Shown here piece after piece: positions 17,437 through 26,157 of a stretch of DNA of 27,500 nt. Under the pieces are notes generated by a model that saw only the letters and a list, made by a program, of their open reading frames with translations, was not told the DNA's origin and searched no databases. Position 1 is the stretch's first letter, and each line of letters starts with the position of its first letter. The position numbers and the translations under genes were made by a program. Location of the stretch: the NCBI GenBank assembly GCA_905221605.1, contig CAJNDS010000288.1:120001-147500 (forward strand). The letters are read 5' to 3'. Source of the DNA: Symbiodinium natans (taxonomy: Eukaryota; Sar; Dinophyceae; Suessiales; Symbiodiniaceae).

Positions 17437-17596
17437 CCCAAAGGGTCCTAAGTACCCACATAGATAAACGGTAGGGTTTCTATGATAAGAATTCCCATTA
17501 TGGTTTGAGTAAGCGTACCCCATATAGGTACTTAGCCCTGAACCCTAAACCCTAAACCCTAAACCCTAAACCCATAGGTACTTAGGACCCTTTGGG
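17437..17596 (+). mobile_element. MITE-like element family H, long copy with an inserted telomere array
   Basis: Inverted ends CCCAAAGGGTCCTAAGTACC and GGTACTTAGGACCCTTTGGG are flanked by TTA on both sides (17434-17436, 17597-17599). The 3-bp TTA duplication is typical of PIF/Harbinger-type elements. The right arm is split by 38 bases of CCCTAAA sequence (17536-17573), bounded by a 12-bp direct duplication, ATAGGTACTTAG. Confidence 0.85.
17536..17573 (-). repeat. CCCTAAA array inserted with a 12-bp target duplication
   Basis: Five C-strand units (the first CCCTGAA) lie between ATAGGTACTTAG at 17524-17535 and the same bases at 17574-17585. Removing the array and one duplicate leaves an uninterrupted family H arm, as in the copy at 13815-13887. 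Confidence 0.92.
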
Positions 17597-18089
17597 TTAA
17601 GTTACCAAAACAGGGGTTCTGCACGAAAAGAAGCTATAGGACCTTTTGGGCGCACCAAACGGAACAGGAATATGCAAGGATTTAGGGTTTAGGGTTTAGG
17701 GTTTAGGCACAAGACTGGCCCAACAACTAGTCTACACCAAGCGCCTAGACTCTGAACCCTACTGAGGGCCCATGGAACTACCCTAGATACAACTCCTACA
17801 CCCTAACTAACCCCTAAGCGCTACAGTATAAAGCCCTGAGCCTGACTGAGCCTACTATAAGCCCTAAACCCTGACCCGTAATCCAATCTCAAACCTCACC
17901 TTACCAGTTTTGATTAGGGAATTCGGGAATTAGGTACCTTATACCTTGTAACCCCTTGTAGAACCCTTTCAGGGAGAGAATACCGGAATCCCCATAAACC
18001 CTAAACCCCTAAACCCTAAACCCTAAACCCCAAACCCCTAAACCCTAAACCCTAAACCCTAAACCCTAAACGAAGAACCAGCGCGTCAC

Positions 18090-18151
18090 CCGTGTCACTG
18101 AGCTAACGGCCAGCCGCTCCACCTCTTCATCACCGGCTTCCGTGTCGCCTC
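18090..18151 (-). CDS. Candidate exon, unrecognised protein
   Basis: On the minus strand an AG|G acceptor (GATAAG|G at 18152/18151) and a GT donor (CGG|GTGACG at 18090/18089) enclose 62 nt. It reads GDTEAGDEEVERLAVSSVTR after a two-base phase. It lies upstream of the first recognised PLP-enzyme exon, between a CCCTAAA array and a family H element. It may belong to the N-terminal extension of that gene. No family recognised. Confidence 0.45.
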
Positions 18152-18191
18152 CTTATCGGCGGAGCTTTGGGAAACTGCTCTTTGGCTCTTA

Positions 18192-18357
18192 CCCGAAGGG
18201 TCCTAAGGTTTAGGGTTTAGAGTGTAGGGTTTAGGGTTCAGGGTTTAGGGTTTAGGGCTAAGTACCTATATGGGGTACACTTACCCAAACCATAATAGGA
18301 ATTCCTATTGTAGAAACCCTACTTTCTACTCTGTAGATACTTAGGACCCTTTTGGGG
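18192..18357 (-). mobile_element. MITE-like element family H, inverted long copy with a telomere array
   Basis: Interior matches the reverse complement of 17437-17596 (CCATATAGG side, CAAACCATAAT, GAATTC, TTTCTAC). The end at 18192-18207 (CCCGAAGGGTCCTAAG) is separated from the rest by 50 bases of TTTAGGG-type sequence (18208-18257), with CTAAG on both sides (18203-18207, 18258-18262). Confidence 0.82.
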
Positions 18358-18645
18358 ATGCAGGTGCTCCCAGCTCGAGTTCTTTATGCAGGCGTTCATG
18401 TCGTTAGGGTTTCGGGCTTAGGGTTTAGGGTTTAGGGTTTAGGGTTTAGGGTTTAGGGCTCAAGACGTAGATAGTGCTGTGATTTCATGCCCCGCCAGGT
18501 CTGAACCCTGCAGGTCGCGGTCGTTCGTGGATGAGACACCGATCCGTTGGGTGTTTGCCTAAACCCTAAACCCTAAACCCCAAACCCTAAACCCTAAACC
18601 CTACGCCCTAAACCCTAAACCCCGGAGCTTGCGAATGCATTGCAC

Positions 18646-18672
18646 GCTGACGCCGAGCCCACCTCCCGCAGC
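18646..18672 (-). CDS. Candidate 27-nt microexon
   Basis: CGAAG|G acceptor at 18673/18672 and GT donor (CAGC|GTGCAA) at 18646/18645 on the minus strand. GC-rich and open in all frames (for example LREVGSAS). Support comes only from splice-like ends and context. Confidence 0.3.
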
Positions 18673-18851
18673 CTTCGAGAGAGAAACCCATGTAGAGGTT
18701 AGAGGTTTGGGGTTTAGGGTTCAGGGTTTAGGGTTTCGGGTTTAGGGTTTGCGTTCTAGGCTCTAGGGAGATGGGTTTTCGGCGAGGTCTTGGGGGTTTT
18801 GCCATGCTGGGGGATGCCAAAAAACTTCGTAAACGCCGGCGCGGCGCTGCC

Positions 18852-18920
18852 CCATTTCGGCCGCCGGGATGGGGCAATCGAGGAGTCTGCCGCCCGCTTC
18901 ATGGCACCAAGGTCCAGGGA
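18852..18920 (-). CDS. Candidate exon with a possible start codon
   Basis: The minus strand is open from about 18921 to 18782. It reads PSLDLGAMKRAADSSIAPS, then RRPKW, then a GC donor candidate near 18852. An ATG at 18902-18900 could be a start. The stretch is bounded by TTTAGGG arrays on both sides. No family recognised; the boundaries are guesses. Confidence 0.4.
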
Positions 18921-18924
18921 AGGT

Positions 18925-19033
18925 TTAGGGTTTAAGGTTGGGGTTTAGGGTTTAGGGTTTAGGGTTTAGGGTTTAGGGTTTAGGGTTTGGGGTTTGGGGT
19001 TTAGGGTTTAGGGTTTAGGGTTTAGGGTTTAGG
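18925..19033 (+). repeat. TTTAGGG array
   Basis: About fifteen units with two TTTGGGG variants between candidate minus-strand exons. Confidence 0.9.
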
Positions 19034-19131
19034 AACCCAAACCCTAAAAAAGGGAATCAGGGCCAACTCTGGGATCCAGCAAGGTTGAATAGACCTTGTC
19101 ATGCAAGCAAAGACCGTTTTTGGGAGGGTTC

Positions 19132-19222
19132 AGGGTTTAGGGTTTAGGGTTTAGGGTTTAGGGTTTAGGGTTTAGGGTTTAGGGTTTAGGGTTTAGGGTT
19201 TAGGGTTTAGGGTTTAGGGTTT
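19132..19222 (+). repeat. TTTAGGG array
   Basis: About twelve nearly perfect units. The array ends directly before the GGCCGAGGGCC block that forms the downstream edge of the candidate exon at 19251-19328. Confidence 0.92.
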
Positions 19223-19250
19223 GGGGCCGAGGGCCTTTCCGGTACGTGTC

Positions 19251-19328
19251 AGCTCTCAGGTAAGGGTTGTACAGAAATCTTGGAGGGCAGCGAGCCACCA
19301 GAATCTGTCCTGGAGGAGGCGTTTCAAC
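19251..19328 (-). CDS. Candidate exon, unrecognised protein
   Basis: The minus strand has a CTCAAG|G acceptor (19329/19328) and a GA donor candidate (GCT|GACACG, 19251/19250), giving 26 codons: VETPPPGQILVARCPPRFLY then NPYLRA. The frame stays open to about 19222. It is composition-wise coding (balanced hydrophobic and charged residues), but no family is recognised. The plus strand also has an open frame here. Confidence 0.48.
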
Positions 19329-19368
19329 CTTGAGCCTAAACACTTACTACATTCCTTGTGCCATGTAA

Positions 19369-19453
19369 GGTTTAGGGTTTAGGGTTTAGGGTTTAGGGTT
19401 TAGGGTTTAGGGTTTAGGGTTCAGGGTTCAGGGTTTAGGGTTTAGGGTTTAGG
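19369..19453 (+). repeat. TTTAGGG array with TTCAGGG units
   Basis: About twelve units, with two adjacent TTCAGGG variants near the middle. Confidence 0.9.
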
Positions 19454-19965
19454 TAACAGGATGACAGAGAAACCCCCCCCCCATTCTGTTCTTTGTGTTT
19501 GCCGCATCGACTCTGAGAACGGCATGGTCTTGGGTTTAGGGTTTAGGGTTTAGGGTTGAGGCTTGAGGGTTGAGGGTTGAGGGTTGAGGTTAGAGGGTTT
19601 AGGGGCTTAGGGGTTTAGAGGTTTAAGGGTTTAGGGTCCAGCGGGTTTACGTCCCTCAATGCTACACCGCAAACCCTCAGCCCTTCACAAACCGCGCACC
19701 TCATCCTAAGCCCACTCTAAGCCCTAAACTACCCTGAAACTGGAGCTCGGATCGCCCTTGCAAACTCTTAAGCCCTGAACCCTGAACCCTTTTTTGCCTC
19801 CTGAACTCTAAGATCCTGAAACCTAAACTCCTCAAGCCGAGTATTCTACTCAAGCTAGCAAGCTAGCAGCCGCAACGTGCAGCCGAGAAGCGCCCACAAG
19901 AAAACGATGAGCCTAAGTCCTAACCTTAAACCATAAACCCTGCGCCCTAAACCCTAAACCCTAAA

Positions 19966-19967
19966 CC

Positions 19968-19999
<32 letters not shown>

Positions 20000-20002
20000 A
20001 CC
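19966..20002 (-). repeat. CCCTCAA variant array
   Basis: Five consecutive CCCTCAA units embedded in a CCCTAAA array. The matching G-strand variant TTGAGGG occurs three times near 19560-19585. Confidence 0.88.
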
Positions 20003-20540
20003 CTAAACCCTAAACCCTAAACCTTCCTTTGCCCACAACCCGCTACCTAGAACGTTTCTAAGCCTTTCTGTGCTCGATATTCGGCCTCCCTACAGCAGGC
20101 GTCTGAGGGTTTAGGGTTTAGGGTTTAGGGTTGAGAGTTTTGAGTGGTAGTTTTACAGTCAGGGGGTTTGGGGTCGTAGGTTGTGGGGGGTCGTGGGGGA
20201 GGAGGGGGGGTTCTTTTTCTGCTCGCGATTTTGCGGAGTGAACAACGGGGCGTTGGGGATTGAAGTGTAGGGAAGCAGGGCTTCTTTTGATTCACATTTG
20301 CTTCAGGGATCTAAGACATACCACCTTTCTAAGCACTTATAAACCCTCATGAACCCTTAACAACATTACAACTACAAACCCATATGATCTCATAAACCCT
20401 TAACCGTTTCCCCTAAACCCTAAACCCTAAACCCTAAACCCTAAACCCTAAGACCCTCATTCTGGGCTCCAGGGAGTCCAGGAAAGGAACTCTAAGCTCC
20501 AGGGTCGAGAGAGCTGAGCAGTACAACTCTTTGCTTCAGA

Positions 20541-20624
20541 TTTAGGGTTTAGGGTTTAGGGTTTAGGGTTTAGGGTTTAGGGTTTAGGGTTTAGGGTTTA
20601 GGGTTTAGGGTTTAGGGTTTAGGG
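20541..20624 (+). repeat. TTTAGGG array
   Basis: About twelve perfect units in G-strand orientation. Confidence 0.92.
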
Positions 20625-20890
20625 CTGCAATCCCTTTTCTGTGTTTTTTTCGGGGTTCTTACGCAAATAGTATCGGATTGAGTGCTTCAGGGTTTGACTT
20701 TTTGGGTGTAAGGGCTCAGGGTTTTAGGGCTTTTGGGGTCGTGGGGCTTTCGGGATTTAAAAGGGTTTGCAGGACCACTTTTTGCACGATGGCTCTGTAC
20801 ATTCTGCGGTTGCAAGGCGAGTAGACGCAAACCCTAAACCCTAAACCCTAAGCCCTAAACCCTAAACCCCAAACCCTAAACCGCGCTAAC

Positions 20891-20958
20891 GTCCCTCGTC
20901 GCACGGCAGCTGCTGTACAAGGCGCCAGCTGCGAAGCGCTAGCTGGAGGCGGGCATGC
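20891..20958 (-). CDS. Candidate exon, unrecognised protein
   Basis: The minus strand has a GACGAG|G acceptor (20959/20958) and a GT donor candidate (GGGAC|GTTAGC, 20891/20890). It reads ACPPPASASQLAPCTAAAV and then RRGT. The acceptor phase fits the end of the candidate exon at 22029-22097. It is GC-rich and low in complexity, so chance openness is possible. Confidence 0.35.
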
Positions 20959-21190
20959 CTCGTCCAGACGGCAGTAGGGTTTAGGGTTTAGGGCATAGGG
21001 TTTAGGGTTTAGGGTTTAGGGCAAGTGCAGCTAAGCCAGCTAAGCCCATAGGAAGTAAGGTACCCTAATAATTAAATACCCGACCTCTGCGCCATCAGCA
21101 CCCGAAAACAGAAGCTTGCCTCAATCAAAATTCATAGCCTCAGCCTGACGTCCTGATGTCCTTGCAGCCACATAAGCGACCTTGAATTGC

Positions 21191-21211
21191 TATATATATA
21201 TATATATATAT
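21191..21211. repeat. TA microsatellite
   Basis: About ten TA units between non-telomeric spacers. Confidence 0.85.
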
Positions 21212-21391
21212 GAGCGGGTTTACCATAATAAGAGGACCCCATTCTGGACCCCCCAAATAGCAGGATCCCGTATAATTACAACAAGGACTTCTCGGGAACC
21301 CCCACCCCAGATTGCAGCATAAGCAATGTGCAACACGCCATCCCAAACCTTGCTCACGGATGTTTGGCACTTTCGGGATCAGTTCTTAGGG

Positions 21392-21461
21392 AAACCCTAA
21401 ACCCTAAACCCTAAACCCTAAACCCTAAACCCTAAACCCTAAACCCTAAACCCTAAACCCT
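21392..21461 (-). repeat. CCCTAAA array
   Basis: Ten nearly perfect C-strand units with sharp ends. Confidence 0.92.
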
Positions 21462-21639
21462 CGGAAAGATGTATTTGATGGGGTTTGGAGTGCTTCGGGC
21501 TTCTCCGAGAAAAAAACATTCCACATGATGGTCCTCTTAAGCCCAATAAAGGAACATAGAAAATGTCCCAAAGGCCTACCTAGTTGAAGCAGTAAGGAGT
21601 GTTTTAGAGTGAAAGGATTAGGGCCTCGGGTGAGTTCAG

Positions 21640-21728
21640 GGATTGGGGTCTTCAGGGTTTTGGGTGTTCAGGGTCTAGGGTCTTTAGGGTCTCGGGTCTT
21701 TAGGGTTGAGGGTCTTTAGGGTCCAGGG
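21640..21728 (+). repeat. Degenerate GGGTCTTTAGGGTC repeat
   Basis: GGGTCTTTAGGGT recurs about every 18-21 bases with GGGTCTCGGG and GGGTTGAGGG between. It looks like a higher-order repeat grown from diverged telomere units. Confidence 0.65.
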
Positions 21729-21735
21729 CTCGGGG

Positions 21736-21831
21736 TGTTCCCCTTTAGACTAACAGTCCTTAATCGGGTTTATAGTAGAGGGGGTACTAGAATCCCTCCT
21801 TTTTTACAGACTGTTCGAATATTGGGGAACA
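21736..21831 (+). mobile_element. MITE-like element family E
   Basis: A 96-bp segment with inverted ends TGTTCCCC and GGGGAACA, and an inner inverted pair (AACAGTC and GACTGTT). One copy only in the window, no clear target duplication. Confidence 0.5.
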
Positions 21832-21865
21832 TCCCAAGCTGAGAGCTTAAGGCTTGGGGTATTAG

Positions 21866-22007
21866 CCCAGATCTTCCACCCTAAGCCCTAAACCCTAAAC
21901 CCTAAACCCTAAACCCCTTAATTAAGGAATGTACCCTAATTCATAATAAGGACCCTTAGTATAAATTCAGGTATATTCCTTAACTAAGGGGTTTCGGAAG
22001 ATCTGGG
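21866..22007 (+). mobile_element. Palindromic element family D with a telomere array in its left arm
   Basis: Outer arms CCCAGATCTTCC (21866-21877) and GGAAGATCTGGG (21996-22007) and inner arms ACCCCTTAATTAAGGAAT and ATTCCTTAACTAAGGGGT are inverted. In the right arm the two blocks are joined by a few bases. In the left arm about 34 bases of CCCTAAA sequence separate them. Confidence 0.72.
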
Positions 22008-22028
22008 AGGTTTTCCAGCGCCTCACAC

Positions 22029-22097
22029 ATCCTCCAGGACTTCGATTTCCGGCAAAGGCTTTCGACCCGGAGAGCAGAAAGTTGGGGCATTGTACAC
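22029..22097 (-). CDS. Candidate exon, unrecognised protein
   Basis: The minus strand has a strong acceptor (CATGTCAG|G at 22098/22097) and a GT donor (GAT|GTGTGAGG at 22029/22028), exactly 23 codons. It reads VYNAPTFCSPGRKPLPEIEV then LED. It is one of the most protein-like segments of the right half. The telomere array at 22111-22158 lies 13 bases upstream of the acceptor. Confidence 0.55.
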
Positions 22098-22399
22098 CTG
22101 ACATGAAACAGGGTTTAGGGTTTAGGGTTTAGGGTTTAGGGGTTAGGGTTTAGGGTTTATGGCACCCACCCCCATAGCTAGGTTGGCCCCTTTGGGCTTC
22201 TGCTTTCATTCAGAATATGATCCTCTTCAACTCAACACGGGGAAAATGACATATTCCAAGGGCCTACCCACCAATAACAGTTGAATCGACCCTATAAACC
22301 CTAAACCTTCACCCCTACACCCTCACCCCGAAACCCTAAACCCTAAACCCTGAACCCTAAACCCCAAACCCTAAACCCTAAACCCTGAACCCTGAACCC

Positions 22400-22480
22400 T
22401 GGATCTCGGTCGTTGTGTCTTCCTGCCGTGACCCTTGAAGTCCACCAAAATTACTAGGGCTGACCAGAACTGCACCGTTG
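22400..22480 (-). CDS. Candidate exon, boundaries uncertain
   Basis: The minus strand after TAACCCCAG| is open for about 27 codons, reading NGAVLVSPSNFGG, then LQGSRQEDTTTE. CTAAC before the acceptor would be a good branch point. The donor is not resolved, and no family is recognised. Confidence 0.4.
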
Positions 22481-22539
22481 CTGGGGTTAGAGTTTAGAGT
22501 TTAGGGTTTAGGTTCCTTATTGGGTTGAAGTTTTTTAAG

Positions 22540-22990
22540 GAACTCATACAAATTGCAACATGGTTTTCAACAATGACCCAGAGAACGCAGCTCCATGCCA
22601 ACCATGAACTTTATCCCAGTTTCCTAACTCGAGATACGGTGCTAGCAGGTTTTTGTTTGAGATTTTGGGTGGGGGGGGGGCCTCTGTGACCTTTCACCTC
22701 CACGAACAAATTCTACAAACAAATTAGAATGCTTGCTTTGTGTTTTAGACCCAGCCTCCTCAAACTAGCGGAACAGGTCCATTAAACATTAATTTCGTCT
22801 CACGGAAAGTTTTGTTTGTAAATTTCTAACCACACTCTCCAGATACTTTCAAAGTGCACAACTCAGCATAAATGCTTGACTGACAACATGTTGAATAGAT
22901 CTTGCGGATTTTCATGACTAGCTTGCTGTGATGCATGAACTAACGTAGCAGGTGTCATTGGTTCCAACTGCATTGAATCATTTCATGGTC
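22540..22990. other. 450-bp AT-rich spacer without telomere repeats
   Basis: The longest non-telomeric stretch of the right half. I see no exon, inverted-repeat element or RNA gene in it. It contains a G run at 22669-22680. Confidence 0.5.
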
Positions 22991-23584
22991 CCTAGTACAG
23001 GGTTGAACCCTACCAAGCTCAAACCAAGCGCCCTAAACCCCAAACCCCAAACCCCAAACCCTAAACCCTAAACCCTAAACCCTATACCCTAAACCCTAAA
23101 CCCTAAACCCTAAACCTCATGAACCCAAGCCCTAACACCTCCAAGCCCCGTCAACCTTAAGCCACAAAACCACTGCAAAACTCCATGAGCCTTGAACCCT
23201 CAACTTCCTAGGGGTTTAGGGTTTAGGGTTTGGGGTTTGGGGTTTGGGGTTTAGGGTTTAGGGCCAAAGTTTAGGGTTTAGGGTTTAGGGTTTAGGGTTT
23301 AGGGCCTCAAACTTTCAACCCCAAACCCCTCAATTGGGGCCCGAAGGCGAGAACCCCTAAATCCAAACTATGCCCCTGCATCCCTAATTCCGCTTCCCTC
23401 GAAGCCTCAAGCCCAAAGCCCCCCTAAGTTGCACACCCAAAGCCCTAACCCCAAACCCTCGAAACCCACGAAACCCGCGAAAGCCCTTCTTAAAACACCC
23501 TCCAAAAGCCCGCAAAAAGCCCTTCAATACCCAAGAAAACCAAAACACCCTAAATAGCCCCAAACCCTAAACCCCACACCATTC

Positions 23585-23690
23585 TGCCTCCCAGCCCTCC
23601 AAGGGCAGGCAGCGGTGGCTGTAAGAAGGCTGGAAGTAAATACCCCGCGCACTGCGAATGGGACCTGGGAAGGCGTGAATCACCCTCTTG
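23585..23690 (-). CDS. Candidate exon region, possibly two exons
   Basis: The minus strand is open from about 23690 to 23585. It reads VIHAFPGPIRSARGIYFQPS and continues CLPLEGWEAEW. A polypyrimidine-like CCTTCTTACAG at 23629-23619 could be an internal acceptor, giving two small exons. No family recognised. Confidence 0.4.
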
Positions 23691-23880
23691 ACGCCAACCC
23701 TAAACCCTAAACCCTAAACCCTAAAACCTATAAACCCCCAAACTCATAGGTTCCCCTACAACCCGCCCTAGGTTCCCCCCTTAAATCACCTTAAAAAAGC
23801 TTCATTGTCCCTAAAGTCTTAATTCTGGGGGGGAACGTAGCGGGGGTAGTATAGAGGGGGTCGTAGGGGAACCCATGAAA

Positions 23881-23920
23881 ACCCCCAAAACCCCAAAACC
23901 CCAAAACCCCAAAAAACCCA
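23881..23920 (-). repeat. CCCCAAAA-type variant array
   Basis: Four to five CCCCAAAA units, the motif used by Euplotes and Oxytricha telomeres, appear inside an otherwise CCCTAAA-derived stretch. Probably a slippage variant that was locally amplified. Confidence 0.75.
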
Positions 23921-24314
23921 AAACTGAACCCCTAAGCCCCAGACCTCACACAACCTGGATGACGAACTCCAACGCATAGAATTGCACCTAAGCAACCCCT
24001 ATGAAGCCCTGAAACCAGATACCCCTAAAACCCTAAAACAAAACAACCCCATACGCCAAAAAAAACCTTAACACCCTAGAACAACCCCAAACCCCACAAA
24101 ACAAAACTCCTGTTGTTTTGAGACATGTCTTCCCAAAAAAAGGACCCAAATCCGCACAATCCTACCGCTTTCTGAAACCGCCTTCGTCTTGTCTAAACCC
24201 TAAACCCGAAACCCTAAACCCTATAAGGGGGTTCACAGCTCAGGTTTAGTGTTTAGGGTTTAGGGTTTAGAGTCGTCAAGGGTGGCGGACATAAGGAGGC
24301 TTCAAAATTTGGAC

Positions 24315-24344
24315 CCAGGTGCACCAAAAAACCCAGGGTAGACC
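24315..24344 (-). CDS. Candidate 30-nt microexon
   Basis: The minus strand has a CAGAG|G acceptor (24345/24344) and a GT donor (CCTGG|GTCCAA, 24315/24314). In phase with the exon at 24411-24461 it reads GSTLGFLVHL. Support is the matching phase and AG|G rule only. Confidence 0.35.
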
Positions 24345-24410
24345 CTCTGAACCCTAAACCCTAAACCCTAAACCCTAACAAAAAACCGCAGCTCTTCGCA
24401 CTGCAGGTTC

Positions 24411-24461
24411 CTTGCTTGCCGCGGCGCCCTTCTCGAAGTACCAGCCGGCCGGCCAGGTAGC
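24411..24461 (-). CDS. Candidate exon, phase-linked to the next upstream one
   Basis: The minus strand has a CCTAG|G acceptor (24462/24461) and a GA donor (CAAG|GAACCT, 24411/24410). With one base carried from 24565-24631 it reads R-YLAGRLVLREGRRGKQ. Flanked by CCCTAAA arrays on both sides. Confidence 0.42.
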
Positions 24462-24474
24462 CTAGGCTCCGCAC

Positions 24475-24536
24475 CCTAAACCCTAAACCCTAAACCCTAA
24501 ACCCTAAACCCTAAACCCTAAACCCTAAACCCTAAG
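24475..24536 (-). repeat. CCCTAAA array
   Basis: Nine C-strand units between two candidate exons, so it would fill most of a roughly 100-nt intron (24564-24462). Confidence 0.92.
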
Positions 24537-24564
24537 CTTAAACAAAGGAGAGAAAAAGTGTTAC

Positions 24565-24631
24565 GACTCGGCACACCGGTGGCCTTGCCAACTGCGCGAT
24601 ACTCGCCAAATTCCAGCACAGCGTCTCTCTC
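24565..24631 (-). CDS. Candidate exon, unrecognised protein
   Basis: The minus strand has a GGGAG|G acceptor (24632/24631) and a GT donor (GTC|GTAACA, 24565/24564), giving 22 codons plus one base. It reads ERDAVLEFGEYRAVGKATGV then PS. Very protein-like, and phase-compatible with the exon at 24411-24461. No family recognised. Confidence 0.52.
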
Positions 24632-24673
24632 CTCCCAGGTTGTGGCGTGTTTTTTTGATCCAATGAGGCTTCA

Positions 24674-24742
24674 ACCCTAAACCCTAAACCCTAAACCCTA
24701 AACCCTAAACCCTAAACCCTAAACCCTAAACCCTAAACCCTA
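24674..24742 (-). repeat. CCCTAAA array
   Basis: Ten C-strand units upstream (in gene direction) of the candidate exon at 24565-24631. Confidence 0.92.
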
Positions 24743-24847
24743 CACAGCACAGCCCCGGCCTCAGCTGGATACCAAGCGATTCGGTTGAGATTATGGGCGC
24801 AGTGCTGGAAGGTCATGGTGCCACTCTTGTTAGGACCTCAACAATGG

Positions 24848-24973
24848 TTTAGGGTTTAGGGTTTGGGGTTTAGGGTTTAGGGTTTAGGGTTTAGGGTTTG
24901 GGGTTTGGGGTTTAGGGTTTGGGGTTTAGGGTTTAGGGTTTGGGGTTTAGGGTTTGGGGTTTAGGGTTTAGGG
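24848..24973 (+). repeat. TTTAGGG/TTTGGGG alternating array
   Basis: About eighteen units in which TTTGGGG recurs at short intervals among TTTAGGG. The regular mixing suggests duplication of a multi-unit block. Confidence 0.88.
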
Positions 24974-25060
24974 GGTTTTGGACCTCACGAGTTGGGCTTG
25001 ATTGGTTTGAGGGTTGGGAGTGAGTAGGGTTTAGGGCTCAGCGCTTAGGGGTTCGGGTTC

Positions 25061-25157
25061 AGGGTTTAGGGTTTAGGGTTTAGGGTTTAGGGTTTAGGGT
25101 TTAGGGTTTAGGGTTTAGGGTTTAGGGTTTAGGGTTTAGGGTTTAGGGTTTAGGGTT
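25061..25157 (+). repeat. TTTAGGG array
   Basis: About fourteen perfect G-strand units. Confidence 0.92.
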
Positions 25158-25367
25158 TTTATCGGGTTAGGGTTTACGTTTTGGGGGTGTCTGGGGGGGT
25201 GTTTTGGGGTGTTTGGACTTGTACCTTGGTTCTCTCAGCTCCATTCCTCCCCGGGTTCTACAACCCTACAACCCTAAAACCCAACACCCCAGCAACCCTA
25301 AAAGCTGTGTCCCAAACCCCAAACCCTATAAAGCCCAAAACCCTACACCCAGATGTCGTGAACTATC

Positions 25368-25431
25368 CTGCGGCCAGACGGCGGGCGACATAAGTACCCG
25401 ACACGCCGTCAGAGCCGGCCTCGACATGGAC
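25368..25431 (-). CDS. Candidate exon, unrecognised protein
   Basis: The minus strand has a TTGACAG|G acceptor (25432/25431) and a GA donor (GCAG|GATAGT, 25368/25367), giving 21 codons plus one base. It reads VHVEAGSDGVSGTYVARRLA. The plus strand is open here too, but the minus reading follows the same splice rules as the PLP-enzyme gene. Confidence 0.48.
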
Positions 25432-25504
25432 CTGTCAAGAGCTTCGAAAGTTTAGGGTTCAGGGTTTGTGGCTGTATCCGGTCTCTAAGCGCTTCTAGGG
25501 CCTA

Positions 25505-25624
25505 CAGGGTGGGGCCCCCTTACTATACTAACTGTAGTTAAGGGACTTATAACCTAACTTAGGGTCCTTATAACCCAATTTAGGGCCCTTATAACTCTAC
25601 TTATAACTAGGGGGCCCCACCCTG
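25505..25624 (+). mobile_element. 120-bp MITE with perfect inverted ends and TA duplication
   Basis: CAGGGTGGGGCCCCC at the left end is perfectly inverted at the right end (GGGGGCCCCACCCTG), and TA flanks both sides (25503-25504, 25625-25626). The interior repeats a CTTATAAC-type word. The first 94 bases are identical to the copy at 27407-27500, whose upstream flank differs from the TA outward, which fixes the boundary. Confidence 0.9.
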
Positions 25625-25650
25625 TAGGGTTCATAAGTTTATAGAGTTTA

Positions 25651-25744
25651 TATACTCGGACGGCCCTTAAAAACTCTCTGAACGCATTCCTGAGTATGAT
25701 CCTAAACCCAATCAGGGAAAATATGAAAGGGCCGAGCGAGTATA
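25651..25744 (+). mobile_element. MITE-like element family F
   Basis: Imperfect inverted ends TATACTCGGACGGCCCTT and AAGGGCCGAGCGAGTATA enclose about 58 bp. It lies 26 bp from the family at 25505-25624. Single copy here. Confidence 0.55.
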
Positions 25745-25912
25745 GTGTTCACAGGGCTTATCCGTTTGAGCACTCATTCCGTCAACCCCAAACCCTAAAC
25801 CCTAAACCCTAAACCCTAAACCCCCTCAGGCTTGTTAGGCTTCGTGGGCGCATGGGTCGCAGAGCACTTTTGGGGCATGTAATGGCCTCTAAAGCCCCAG
25901 AATCACTAAAGC

Positions 25913-26157
25913 CTAAACCCTAGAACCCCAGAACCCCCTAGAATCCTAGAACCCTAGAGAATAGAATCCTAGAACCCGAACCCTAGAACCCCTAGAACCC
26001 TAAAGCCCTGGAACCTAGAACCCTTCCCACCCTAACGGACCTAAACCCTAATTAAACCCTAAACCCGAAACCCTAAGCCCTTACAAACCCTAAACCCTAG
26101 AGAACCCAGATGCCCTAGATCCCTAGAACCCTAGAACCCTAAAGCCCTAGAACCCTA
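25913..26157 (-). repeat. CCCTAGAA-type variant field
   Basis: Units such as CCCTAGAA, CCCCAGAA and CCTAGAACC recur through two blocks (25913-26030 and 26096-26157), each ending CTTCCCACC(C/G). The two blocks look like copies of one another. Confidence 0.7.
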
